Assembly: GCF_947507565.1 (NCBI RefSeq) | Contig: NC_089180.1 | Span: 3,224,001-3,288,000 of the forward strand | DNA from: Oscarella lobularis | Lineage: Eukaryota; Porifera; Homoscleromorpha; Homosclerophorida; Oscarellidae | Length of the DNA: 64,000 nucleotides | Direction: 5' to 3' | Shown: one piece after another, positions 54,238 to 64,000 of the stretch | Position numbering within the stretch: the stretch's first letter is position 1 | Layout: every line of letters begins with the position of its first letter | Position numbers and translations under genes: made by a program | Notes under the pieces: model-generated | Seen by the model: the letters and a program-made list of their open reading frames with translations, nothing else | Database searches by the model: none | What the model was told of the DNA's origin: nothing

Positions 54238-56110
54238 GAGGAACGCAAATATTCTACGATTGAAAGAGAGGAACTTGCTTTAGTTTGGGCAGTCAGGCAT
54301 TTTCGCGTCTAGCTCTGGTCTCGCGAGTTTACGATCATCACTGATCATTGTCCCCTAAAATGGCTCAAGTCTATGAAAGATCCGACAGGCAGAATTGGCC
54401 GTTGGCTGTTGCTCCTGTAGGAATATTTGTATACGATCGAGCATCGTTCGGGTGAGAAAAACGCCAATGCTGACGCGCTGTCACGCACAACTGCCAAAGT
54501 CTTGGGCTGATAATGGCTCCAGTCGTGTGGACCAGATTTTTGATTTGATTGCAACACCATCGATGGATGCCGAAGTTGCAGAGGGAGAGGAAGAGAAAGG
54601 CGATGCAGGTAATGCAAAAGGTGATAAAGCGACTACTGAAGGTGAACCGGAAGTAGAACCAGAAAGGACTGTGAATGCATTTGGAATCCCTCTGAACTGG
54701 TCGTCTGAGGAGCTTGCCAAAAAGCCGAAAGGCGATGCAATTCTTGAGAAGTTCGATGCTGTTTTCCTGGAGAAAGACCACCACACGCTGGCAAATTGGC
54801 AAGCGACACTAAATTGAATCAATGTCGTCTCAGCTGGCACTCGTTCTTGGTCGAGGACGACGTGCTGTACAAGAAAGCGAAAGTAAGAACGGGAACCAGG
54901 GTTGGAGAGAAGAAGCTGTTGGTAGTCCCCGGCGTAATTGTTCGCGATATCCTGAGGCAGTTGCATGACGCACATGGTCATATGGGCGAAGCCCGCACGC
55001 GAGAGTTAGTGAAACAACACTTCTTCTAGTGGCTCTCGTACTCGCTAGACGTTGTGGAGTACGTGCAGAAATGTCCCGCCTGTGAACAGAGGAGAGAGCC
55101 CATAGAAACAGTCCGAGCCGATATGCAGAGTATCCCCGTAAGCCGTTTGAAATGTGGGGAATGGACTACGTAGGGAAGATTACCGAGACGAGCAACGGGA
55201 ACAAACACCTGTTAGTGATAACAGACTATTTTACGAAATGGGCTGAAGCTTTTGCTGTACCTGACCAAACCGCTGTCACGACCGCCAGAGTTCTTTTTGA
55301 GAACGTATTCTCCCGATTTGGACCCCCAGCTGTATTGCATTCTGACCAAGACCAAAATTTCGCGTCAAACGTAATGTAGAATTTGTACGCATTCCTCGGA
55401 ATTGAAAAGACGCGTACCATCGCGTACCATCCACAATGCGATGGCATGGTTGGAAGATTGAACAAGACTCTCATCGAAATGCTGTCAAAAGTAGTTGCTG
55501 AGAATCAAAGAGACTGGGATACTAAATTAGGAGCGGTTTTGTGGGCCTACCGAACGACGAAACACGCAACGACTGGAGAGACGCCGTATACGCTGGTTTA
55601 CGGTCGAGAGCCTCGTTTACCCGTGTCTGCGATGTATGACATAAATTAGGATGACGTGACGACGACGACAGAGTATGGAGACGAGTTGAAACGCGAACTG
55701 GCCACTTTGGAGGATAACGTTGCCTTGAGAATTGAAAAGGCGCAAGCAGACCAGAAGAGAGCCTACGATAAGAAGACAGATAAAGTTCCTGAATACAAGA
55801 AAGGCGAACTGATTTGAATGAGGAATTCGCAAGTTAAGAAAGGTACTAGTAGAAAACTCGCAGTCAGATACGTGGGCCCTTACGTAGTAACCGTAGTTGT
55901 GAACCCCTTCAACGTAAAAGTGCGCTAACTAGAAGGCGGATCGTCTAAAAGAGTGCATGTAAACCGAATTAGAAAATGTTACTTTTGGCCAGCGGCACGT
56001 CCGGAAGATGAAACTCAGAGGTCTGAAGAATCTGAGCTGCAAGGTCGTGACCCCGTACAGAACATCGACGAATATTTATTGCAATTTGTGATTCTTGAAA
56101 ACGCGTTTTT
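54238..56110 (+). pseudogene. Ty3/gypsy pol remnant, second lineage
   Basis: RNase H end: ERKYSTIEREELALVWAVRH near 54250, ITDHCPLKWLKSMKDPTGR near 54340, GEKNANADALSR near 54460. An acidic insert (EGEEEKGDAGNAKGD) is followed by the integrase zinc region (AHGHMGEART ... CPACEQR, 54970-55095). The core has MWGMDYVGKITE near 55152 and LHSDQDQNF near 55338. The Glu position reads HPQCDGMVGRLNKT, so Glu is Gly. Stops at 55026, 55377, 55647 and 55815 mostly replace Trp or Gln of the family. The C-terminal LAVRYVGPYVV region is visible near 55860. Confidence 0.85.
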
Positions 56111-56719
56111 ACCCGAGTACCCATTTGATGCTCCTCAGAGAGTGCTGAACGTGCAGAGGTATGACAGTTTTTATATCTATCTATGCATATACTGTTAGAA
56201 AAAGTATGCTTAAGGCTAAGGCTATCTCTTTCAGTAGACCTTTTTAATGTATCATATGAATGGCTGTATTGCAGAGATCATTTCCCTTTTACAATATATA
56301 AATTGCATTAAAGAATCCTTGAAATGACATTCCTCCTCCGCCTCGTCTTCCCCAATTACGCGAATTAAGAAAAATGTCATTAAATATGCTTCAGTTTTCC
56401 TTTTATCTGTTGACTTGGTTGGCCAAATCCTCCTCTTTCTTTATGTCTAATAATGGTCAAATTCCAGCTAAGTGCTGTAGGCATCTCGTGGTAACCAACA
56501 GCCGTTAACGAAACCGGCGGTCACACCCATTCGCTTCCTTATTGCTTTCTATATTTTGCCGCACTCTTATACATTTTGTCTATACCAGACCAGAAGCAAA
56601 AAATCTTGGAACAAAGCTAGGCACGGGTTACACTATATGCCGTTTAATGGGACTTTTGTCTCATTAAGCCAAGTGAAATTGAAAACGATGCAAACTGACA
56701 TGTTTGTCCCGGTGATTGA

Positions 56720-57150
56720 CTATCTTGTGGTCGGTACCGCCGACACCGTATTCTGCTTTCCACTAGAAAGTTGGCATTTTAATAAGACGAAGTCAGCTTT
56801 ACTTGGTATTGTAATGTTCAAACTTGCAGGATGCATAAAAAGTAGTACAAGAAAAGGTTGAGAAAATATGTTTTTGCTGTTCCTCCTGGCGCATCGAAAA
56901 AAAATGATAGAATCGTCGGTACCTCGAGCGACGTTATCGAGTAATACTTCGTAAATGTGTTTTTGGTCTTCGGTGAGAGAGTGTTCGTTCGTTGTCAGTC
57001 GCCCCTGCATTTCTTCTGTATTAATCAGCAATTTCTTTAGGAAGGCTGTCGTCTTCTTGACATTGAGAACAGCAATCAGGACTTGGCAAGTGGTAATCGC
57101 TAAGTGGCTTTCCTGCCGGAAATGAAAGAAGCTTGTTTTTGATTCAAATT
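56720..57150 (-). pseudogene. Helitron helicase fragment, third Helitron copy
   Basis: Minus strand TNEHSLTEDQKHIYEVLLDN ... DSIIFF leads into a frameshifted equivalent of the Walker A segment. Nucleotide similarity to 12060-12345 is obvious over about 250 bp. Everything downstream of Walker A is missing. Confidence 0.65.
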
Positions 57151-57786
57151 AATGCTTGATTGAAAATTGTGTCAGTGTACTGTAGCGTGTCGTTGTTTGC
57201 GCGTCTGCAAAGCGTTCGGAGGAATGGCTGACATCCTTGCTTTCGGTTATGCCAAATAAGGGTTTGTTGAGAGGATTTGTTGAGAGCCACGGAATATTTT
57301 AACTATACCTTAAATTATAAATTATAAATTATGAATTTGAGATCTATTGTCTTCTGGTTGTGCTCTAAAAGCCTGCTGAATTGAGTTGCAAATAACGTTT
57401 ATGGACTCATTCTAAATTGCATAAAAGTGTTAGTTCCATTGTACTGCAAACCCCATTTTACTACCTGAAGCGCTTGGTTACCGAGAAATGTTCCTCCAAA
57501 AGTATCTTCACCGCTCAATATCCTGTCTTTTAATTAATCGCTTCATCAGGTGCTTTTATTCAGAGGGTTTGCGTATCAACCGATGTTGTGGCGGTAGCTT
57601 CTCTTTAAAAAGATATAAATGGTGGTTATTCGTATACATATACTCAAGACTGAACTTAGGCCTCAAACAAAAATATTGGACAATCATGTAAAATCTACTG
57701 TACTGGAGGTTTAAGCTCGCCGAGTGTAGTTGTTAGAAAGTAACAGAGGAAACGTGGCGAGGATTTATCCTGAGTCTGAGTATCTA

Positions 57787-59220
57787 CAGTGGGGTCCAAA
57801 AGTTAGAGGCACCCGCTCTAAATTAGCTTTACCTTAGTTTTCGCGTCTCCTTCCCGACTTTTTCTCCCAGGAAACAATGTATCTGGCACTAAAAGAGCGA
57901 GAAATTTAGAAGAGTGACTGTTTGCTCCACTTAATGGTCGCCCAGCGCGGTTAGGTAAAGCATCGCTTTTATTTCTGATCCAAAACATACAAAGAACGAG
58001 CATTGTTTCGTTCGCTTCGAGGAAACGCGATCGTAGATAGATCCTTCGAGGCATGCTCTTAAACGACAAAACGTTAATAAGTCAGGTGACACTTATTTTG
58101 CTAAACGGAAGTTGTTGAGAAGCGGAGAAAAGGCGTGGATCAATTTCAAAATTAGAAGGCGTGTCATGTTTCAAATCCCCAGCCGTTTGTTTACCAGTTA
58201 TGGGTCAGAAGAAACTTTTGAAGCTAGAAGAGCGAGCTAGAATAGTTGCTTTGGCACTGGAAGGATATAATCAGAGCCAAATTAGCCGAAAGCTGAATAT
58301 CTCAAGGTGCGCAGTGCAAAAGAATTTGGCCAAAATGAAGGAAACAGGCTCCGTTGCTGATCGCAAGAGATGCGGCAGACCTAAAAAGACGACATAAAAC
58401 GATGACAACTACATAGTTCTAACATCGAGGCGAAACAAGAGAGCAACAGCTGATTATCTCCGAGCTCAGCTGGAGTGTGCAACGGGCGTGACCGTTTCGA
58501 AGTCGACCATAAAGAGGCATCTCTACGCAGCTAGCCTAAGAGGATGCGTCGCTGTTAATTAAGAAACCTCTGTTTAGCAAAAGGCACAAATCTGCACGGA
58601 AAAAGTGGGCAAAAGAACGAAAAACCTGGACTGAAGACGATTGGTCTCGTGTGATGTTTTCTGACGAGTCGACGTTTGAAGTTTTCAGCCACAGTTGCCA
58701 GCTTTACGTTCGCCGAAAGCCAATCGAACGATATTTGCCGGAGTGCCTTGCACGTATACCGTGAAATTTGGAGGCGGCAAAGTGATGGTGTGGGGGTGTA
58801 TGGCGGCTTCTGACGTGGAAACCCTGGTGGTGGTCGACAGAACGGTGACGTCAGCAAAGTATACAAGGCTCCTGTCTCCGTGTTTGAAGCGCGATGGGGA
58901 AAAGCTAGTTGGCCAAAATTTTGTGTTTCAGCAGGACAATGCTCCTGCACACACTGCGAAAGCCACTAAGAGGTGGTTCGCGTCGAGAAAGTTCGACGTG
59001 ATGCCGTGGCCCGCCCAGAGCCCCGACCTAAACCCTATCAAAAACCTTTGGACAGCAAAGGCGGAGCTACCCGCTACTAAGCAAACAGTCACTCTTTTCG
59101 TTTTCTTGTAGTACGTAGTAGTTTAAGAACCCATGTGTAGCAACTAGGAAGATGCAGTATCGCTTTAGGACCTTCTACTACAATATCGACAAGGGTGCTT
59201 CTAACTTTTGGACCCCACTG
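57787..59220 (+). mobile_element. Tc1-like transposon, 1434 bp, both ends present
   Basis: Left end CAGTGGGGTCCAAAAGTTAG preceded by TA. The right end is its inverse, CTAACTTTTGGACCCCACTG, ending at 59220. A TA is not directly adjacent on the right (ACTGTA follows), suggesting a small change there. A related end fragment is at 1673-1761. The transposase inside is defective. Confidence 0.85.
58201..59111 (+). pseudogene. Tc1-type transposase
   Basis: MGQKKLLKLEERARIVALAL starts the paired HTH domain at 58201, and GRPKK marks the AT-hook-like linker. A TAA at 58396, a shift near 58560 (before KKPLFSKRHKSARKKWAKER) and another near 58765 break the frame. The catalytic motifs are FSDESTFEVF near 58662, QQDNAPAHTAKA near 58935 and SPDLNPIKNLW near 59020. 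In Tc1 the last is NPIENLW, so the catalytic Glu is Lys. The family normally has one ORF of about 340 residues; this one cannot work. Confidence 0.85.
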
Positions 59221-59439
59221 ACTGTATACCTGCTTAGGGATATACCCTAGTAGTCTATGTGCATGGCTTATCAAGATATTCGGATTTTGACTCAAGCTGT
59301 CAAAGAGGGTCCGTGTACTAAACGGCCAAACTAAAGTACAGAAAACACGTCCCACTACAACTAAACCTTTTACTCTTTTAGTCTTTTAGTTCATTGTTGC
59401 CTCCGTCTAACGCGCTTTAGTGACCTCTCAGCGGAGAGC

Positions 59440-60203
59440 GAAAGCGAAGACTTCTTGGTCGTCCAGACTTCTCTACGCCACGGACGACGCCACCTCAACA
59501 GCGCCCCATCGCGATTAAACAAGTCCAAGGCAGAGCGAGCGGCTTCGTCTTCCAAGCAACGGACACAACCCCAAACCGACTTCGCCGCTTTCTCTGCCTC
59601 GGCTCGGAAAGCGGAACGTACTAAACAAACGAAAAGGAGCTCGGATTGGAAAACGCACGCGCCATTCTGCGACTCATCGACGACGGAAAGGGCGGAGCGT
59701 CGTTGAAACAATCGTGGCCGGCCAAACGGCGAAACAGAATCCCATTCTATTCGCTCTCGCGCGCTGCGCGCGCAGCGACAACGTAGCCGTTAAAAAGCTC
59801 GCTTACGAGAGCGCCTCGCGTTGTCCGTCGCATTCTTCCGTAATGTTGAATAATACCAAGGTCATAATTAATTCAATTAATTGATTGATTGATTGATTGA
59901 TTTAATTATTTTTAGGTTTGGGCTTCGTTGTTGGAGAATATGGCCATGACGGCTATGATTCGCAAGACGTCTGCTTGCTGAGACGGCCGGAACGAATGTG
60001 CACGTGGACTTTATCTAATTCTGCAGTCGATTGCGTGACGGGGATGCGCTAAGAAGAGCTGGCATTCATCCGTTCAACGTCCTCTTGGCGTTGAAGACGT
60101 ACGAGAGCGGCTGAAAGGCGAGTTCTCGTGGCCAGTGAATCGAATGATAGTCCGTGCGCTAGATGTCTGATGACGCCTTTTATCTTTCCTTCGGTGTATT
60201 GCA
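59440..60203 (+). pseudogene. RO60: Ro60 (TROVE-domain) pseudogene
   Basis: Homology to the Ro60 RNA-binding ring follows in order: GFVFQATDTT then RLRRFLCLGSESGTY (59540-59630), ELGLENARAILRLIDDGKGG to 59690, QTAKQNPILFALARCARSDN to 59785, VWASLLENMAMTAMIRK near 59920, AGIHPFNVLLALKTYESG near 60060, then DDAFYLSF near 60175. Lesions: TAA at 59620 replacing the second Tyr of TYY, a frameshift near 59695, loss of about 80 residues of HEAT-type repeats at a 59843-59916 intron-like gap (with a TTGA microsatellite), and further shifts. It ends before the vWA/MIDAS domain. Ro60 normally binds Y RNAs and misfolded RNAs. Retention of an intron argues against retroposition. Confidence 0.7.
59879..59902. 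repeat. (TTGA)n microsatellite
   Basis: Five to six TTGA/GATT units within the intron-like gap of the Ro60 pseudogene. Confidence 0.9.
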
Positions 60204-60388
60204 TTTTCTCAATTTTTAGTTTTATTTTAGTTCTATTTTTTATCAATTTTTAGTTCTTCTTTTCTTAATTTTCAGTTTTATTTTTAGCTGTATTCTTATT
60301 AAATAAAGAATTTGCTTTTTGGCTTATTTACCTGAACTTGGGAAAACGAAGAGGATAACCAGTGAAACATTATTGAGTTTTGTTTGAT

Positions 60389-60467
60389 GCCCGTATGTCC
60401 GGGTAGGGTAAACGGCTTTTCAAGAAAAAACAAAGAAAAACCGATTACCCTACCCGGACATACGGGC
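60389..60467. repeat. 79-nt near-perfect hairpin
   Basis: GCCCGTATGTCCGGGTAGGG at 60389 pairs with its inverse ending at 60467. The stem is about 33 bp with three mismatches around a short A-rich loop. It could be a small foldback element or a transcribed hairpin. No target duplication is evident. Confidence 0.75.
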
Positions 60468-60704
60468 CACCGCACCATAAGTAATACGATTGATAAAAAT
60501 TGTTTGTTCTCGTAATAACTCAGCATTCTGCTCAAGCTTTTATTAATAATATTTGTTACATTTTTTTGCTAAAAAAGCACACTTCAATTTTTAATAAATA
60601 AACTACTGTACGTCTCTTCCTTTTCTTTGAGCCGATTTTTTTGTTCATGGGATCATGCGCAAGACCCTGAAATCCTACGATGAGACAACAGCTATTGTAC
60701 TTAC

Positions 60705-61562
60705 CTGATTCGATCAACAAGCCTGTTGAAATATCGAGGGATTCCTTCCGCCTCGTCGATCACACGTCCGAAGTGAATCTAAAAATGCTGTACAGTACCT
60801 TCTTCGGGACACCTGAAATTTTTTGACCACACATAGTAGAATTTATGAGCCACCACACTTCCTTCCAGTTCTCGCGCCCCCAATAAAATCTTGAATAATG
60901 TTGATGCATAACTTCAGACAACTACCTTGTAAAAATCCTTTACCCTATGCACAACCGTCACCGCACCGCTGAGTCTTCCTCCTGCAAAAACAAAAGAACC
61001 AAAGCCACTGAAGCGCAAACAATTACGTAAGTACTTATCTGATATAAAACAGTTCTTTGCCTGTGCATTTCATGCAGACTTCTCTCACATCCTCAACCTA
61101 TCACAATCAAATGAACATACACAGTGTTGTAATAGAAAGCGTCTTAGCCTTGCTATCAGATTTCACGTTGCAGATGTCACGTCAAATTCAAAAAGAGTTT
61201 CGAATTTTCGTCTTATCTTGCTTTTTTCCATTTCCAGATTCAGCCTCCAATTGACGTCAACGTAATGGAGAGCCAGTCTTGTCGTGTACCAAGCTAGCAA
61301 GCAATTGCTGCAAACAGGACAGCAAGCACATCATTAAATCAAATTACAAATCCTCTTAACGTCAAGGTCTTCTTCAATCCACCAGTCCTTCGCTTTATTA
61401 AATTTCTTCAATTTTTGCTCAAGACGGTACGCTTGGAACAGCCTAAAAAGCGTTAGGAGAAAACTATTTACGGAAAGGGTCGTTTTGTCTGCTTCCTTTC
61501 TGGACTTCAGTCCGAATGCTGCAAATATTGGCCACGTCGTTTCTGAATGCTTATTCGTCCTA
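60705..61562 (-). CDS. Candidate multi-exon gene, unidentified
   Basis: Exon-like blocks on the minus strand: 61562-about 61370 (after GATTTAG: HSETTWPIFAAFGLKSRKEA ... LFQAYRLEQKLKKFNKAKDW, ending near T|GTAATT); about 61315-61185 (WYTTRLALHYVDVNWRLNLE ... KFETLFEFD); 60981-60926 (after GTTTTTGCAG: RLSGAVTVVHRVKDFYK|GTAGTT); 60778-60705 (after CATTTTTAG: IHFGRVIDEAEGIPRYFNRL ... |GTAAGT). The last two join in phase 0, and the first two join in phase 1 with a 54-nt intron. A middle exon around 61090 (VEDVREVCMKCTGKELFYI) would end at CAG|ATAAGT, a donor with A for G. I do not recognise the protein. The DVNWRLNLEM stretch faintly recalls a COMM domain. Lack of stops and consistent signals favour a host gene. 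Confidence 0.4.
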
Positions 61563-61739
61563 AATCAATTCGCCTTTTACTAGAAATTTGGCGAAATGAC
61601 GAGACTGTACTCGTCGAGTCGAAGGTGCAGCTTCTCGACGATTCTTGCAAAAATCCGCAGCTTTCTTGAAACCAAAGTGATTCGTTTGCGTGATTAGAAG
61701 TGGCGCAAAGACGTTCTCTGCTTCAGACTTTCCGTCGAT

Positions 61740-61945
61740 CCGCTTGAACAACGCATGTGCGTACGCACATGGTAGGGTTAGGTTAGAGTTTGGGCTAGGG
61801 TTACGATTTGGCATTCCGTAGAAAATATCGCAGTTTACGTAAGCGCAAACAACACATGAGCACCTATAAAGCAGCGTCTAAGCTTCTGATTACAAAAGAC
61901 GCAGGATTTCGCAAACGACGCTATTGTACAACGGGTGTGAATTTT
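61740..61945. repeat. Dispersed repeat with telomere-like core, inverted copy
   Basis: Reverse-complement counterpart of 35015-35232: the palindrome CATGTGCGTACGCACATG, GGTAGGGTTAGGTTAG, GGGCTAGGGTTACG, a shared ATATCGCAGTTTACGTAAGC block, and the CACCCGTTGTACAATAGCGTC edge. Confidence 0.7.
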
Positions 61946-62540
61946 ACCGTCACCAATGTCTTCAAGAAGATCACGAAAACGCATTACTGTACAAAATCTT
62001 TGTTGCAGAATTTCGAAAGATTGAAATGCTATCTGTTTTTTGCACTATCTGTTTTTTGAACTACCAGCAGTTCACCTTCAGATCGCCAAAACTGGTGAAA
62101 ATTAGCGGTTTCGTTAAACATATATGTGGATATCGTCATCGTTCACGTGTTGTATCCACTGTAGCCGTATAAGAAGCCGACGGTCTCGTCAAGATCAAGA
62201 TCTGAATTTTACGTGCCGTCAGTGACTACAACAGCACCGTCACGTTCTGCTACACGCAAGGCGATCACCCGAATCTCGCTGGCTAGCTTAAGGTTGTTTG
62301 AATGATTAGCAATCCTTCCTCGTTTAATTAACTTCTTTGCTTACTTACCGCACGAAGCGCAGGCTATGTCTTTTGAACCCGAACGACCAGAAAAGCGCAC
62401 AATAGGTCGTACGCCACCCCGCATTTCCCGCTCCTCCAGATGACGCCTTCAAGACGGCCCTTGCACCTCTCGCACTCTATTTGCAATTCAGCTAGTGATA
62501 TAAGTTTCACTTCGACGATTCATCCTACTGTTTCCTTCCA

Positions 62541-62599
62541 TCTTCTTACTTCAAGGCCACTGCTGTTCTATGTCAACACATCACCTAATTGTACAAATT
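62541..62599. repeat. Interspersed repeat copy B
   Basis: Inverted counterpart of 9857-9914 (CTTCAAGGCCACTGCTG, TGTCAACACATCACCTAA). The region from 61950 to 63000 otherwise shows no gene. Confidence 0.6.
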
Positions 62600-63006
62600 A
62601 CAATAATTGTCAATAATTAATTAATTAGGCGTTTTACCGTTACCAAATTCATTCATAGGAGCTGCAAACACAATCGTTTAGTCTTTAATCACTATTTTCA
62701 TGCAAAAAAATATTTAAAAAGTTTGATCTAATAACAAACCGATATGTCACATATTTCATAAATAAGACTACATTATCCGAGTCAATTTCAAAATGAGACA
62801 GTGCAACACAGTCTTCTACTGCAGCTGGCGTAATTTGTTGCTTGTCCAACTTGTTTTGGTCCTATTCTCACGCTGGAATCCTATTTTGTTCTGTGATTTA
62901 ATTTTTTACTCTCTCTTTATTTAATAATCTTTGCGCTTATGCAAGAGGCTGCGCGTTTCTTTTTCTAATGTACAACAAATGCGCTACAAAAAGAGACTGC
63001 GCTTAC

Positions 63007-63505
63007 ATTAGAGATCTGCGCTTGTACCAGGGAAAATATCGTATCCCATTATGAGTACGCAACGGCATAGTGTAAATCTGTTTACCATGCCCAGGCCCAC
63101 CACCAATCATTTCCGATATATTCAATCCGTTGCCTGAGTTTTGAGATGTGGGGTTGATGTACGGATTGATTTCCCGTAAGACGTTTATTGGTGGTATTAT
63201 TTCATCTAGCATTGCACTCTTATGAATGCCTCTTATGGAGAACTGGGTATTGAATTCCTTATGAGGGGTTATATATTTTGTAGAGCTATATGCCGTGAGT
63301 TGTTGATATTGAGGCAGAAGCTCCTTATAATGGTTTGTTGATGATGACGAGGACGCATTGAGAGCTTGCACAAAGAATGAATGAAGAGATGCCGGTAGAT
63401 ATAAATGAGTTTCTTCGAGGATGTTCCAGTCAGCGCCCAGGGCCGGAACAAGCCCTAACCTGCCAGCACCTGCACTTGACTGTCCTAGCTTAGGGCCATT
63501 CTGAG
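63007..63505 (-). CDS. Large candidate exon of an unidentified gene
   Basis: Begins after TTCTTTTCAG (acceptor) and ends at CTAAT|GTAAGC, a good donor with a TAA just inside the intron. The 166-codon frame is uninterrupted: LGLVPALGADWNILEETHLY, LPASLHSFFVQALNASSSSS, YQQLTAYSSTKYITPHKEFN, IGGGPGHGKQIYTMPLRTHN. No domain recognised. The balanced composition and splice signals on both sides suggest a real internal exon, possibly of the same gene as 60705-61562, although no connecting exon was found between them. Confidence 0.45.
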
Positions 63506-63763
63506 CTGAAAAGAATAATATCGCAAAACGCATTGAAATCAGCGTCTATACGGGGTTGGGACAACACTTTACTCAGAGACCGAGCAGCCCACTGAATGTC
63601 CTCCGAAAACCAATACGTAACAGATAACGAGCGCTTTATTAACTCGGCGCAAGTCTATTTAAATTCGTTCTCTGCTACGTCCACGAGCAGGAAAATTAAG
63701 GCAGACGCTTCATTCCCACTTAGATATTCAACATCTTTGTGAGGCCATGTTGAAATGAAGTAA

Positions 63764-63903
63764 GACGCGACAAGAATTAGGAAGTGCGTAAAACTCGTGT
63801 CTTTAATGTCAAAACAACCAGGGGCTTAGTCAAGACGCGACGAGAATTAGGAAGTGCGTAAAACTTGTGTCTTTAATGTCAAAACAACCAGGGGCTTAGT
63901 CAA
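63764..63903. repeat. 70-bp tandem duplication, two copies
   Basis: The unit starting GACGCGACAAGAATTAGG at 63764 is repeated at 63834 with only a couple of substitutions, so it is recent. No ORF depends on it. Confidence 0.9.
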
Positions 63904-64000
63904 TACGTTCTTTATTCTCGGTGTTTGGTCGCGCAAACGCCTGAGCATCCTTGACGGTCGCCTGAAGCTATTTTGAGTGTTGAATATTACTTCGTCTTTA

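Noticed and set aside
55020..55820. Recoded TAG/TGA stops (alternative genetic code)
   Set aside because: Other models in the window use TAG, TAA and TGA as ordinary ends, and the stops occur only in decayed retroelements with other lesions.
59391..59711. 106-codon minus-strand ORF
   Set aside because: It is the antisense of the Ro60-like coding sequence, which has clear ordered homology on the plus strand.

Overview
This is eukaryotic, almost certainly animal, nuclear DNA. It has short canonical GT-AG introns (about 46-75 nt where I can define them), a TATA promoter, SWIM, PHD and HIRAN domains, a Ro60 (TROVE) gene remnant, and mobile elements typical of invertebrates: Helitrons with RPA-like genes, DIRS, Merlin, hAT, pogo/Tigger, Harbinger, P-element-like and Ty3/gypsy. 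Introns this short plus this mixture suggest an early-branching marine invertebrate such as a sponge. That is inference; there is no rRNA or mitochondrial marker here to settle it.

The window is mostly a transposon graveyard. 0-4.5 kb: a 5'-truncated reverse-transcriptase remnant and a Tc1 end. 4.6-8.6 kb: a five-exon gene with TATA box, a Tigger-PHD remnant and a Merlin transposase remnant. 9-18.7 kb: a Helitron 3' end, a broken Helitron (helicase at 11-12.3 kb, Rep at 16.8-17.9 kb) with a gypsy integrase, a HIRAN exon and a DDE transposase between the halves, then a second Merlin piece. 20.6-31 kb: a hAT transposase, exons of an unidentified minus-strand gene, two DIRS pieces, a 128-aa plus-strand ORF, a two-exon SWIM gene and a Helitron with an RPA-like gene. 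31-36 kb: small repeats and unidentified exons.

The best structure is at 36.2-39.3 kb. An element with about 280-bp inverted arms carries a RecQ-helicase-like first exon, and a pogo-like transposon (36754-39093) is inserted at a TA in its right arm. The intact left arm shows the pre-insertion sequence. The pogo element itself holds an antisense HIRAN-domain remnant.

40-64 kb: another Helitron Rep, a second hAT, a second member of the non-HLTF HIRAN family, P-like and Harbinger transposases, two gypsy pol remnants, a Helitron helicase scrap, a Tc1 element with both ends, a Ro60 pseudogene, and at 60.7-63.5 kb candidate exons of minus-strand genes I cannot name.

Nearly every element carries frameshifts, stops or lost catalytic residues, so few are likely mobile. 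The best candidates for living genes are 4730-5628(+), 25381-25767(+), 26023-26583(+), 60705-61562(-) and 63007-63505(-). I saw no CRISPR array, convincing tRNA or rRNA gene. The window is best read as layers of nested transposons around a few small-intron genes, not as one pathway.
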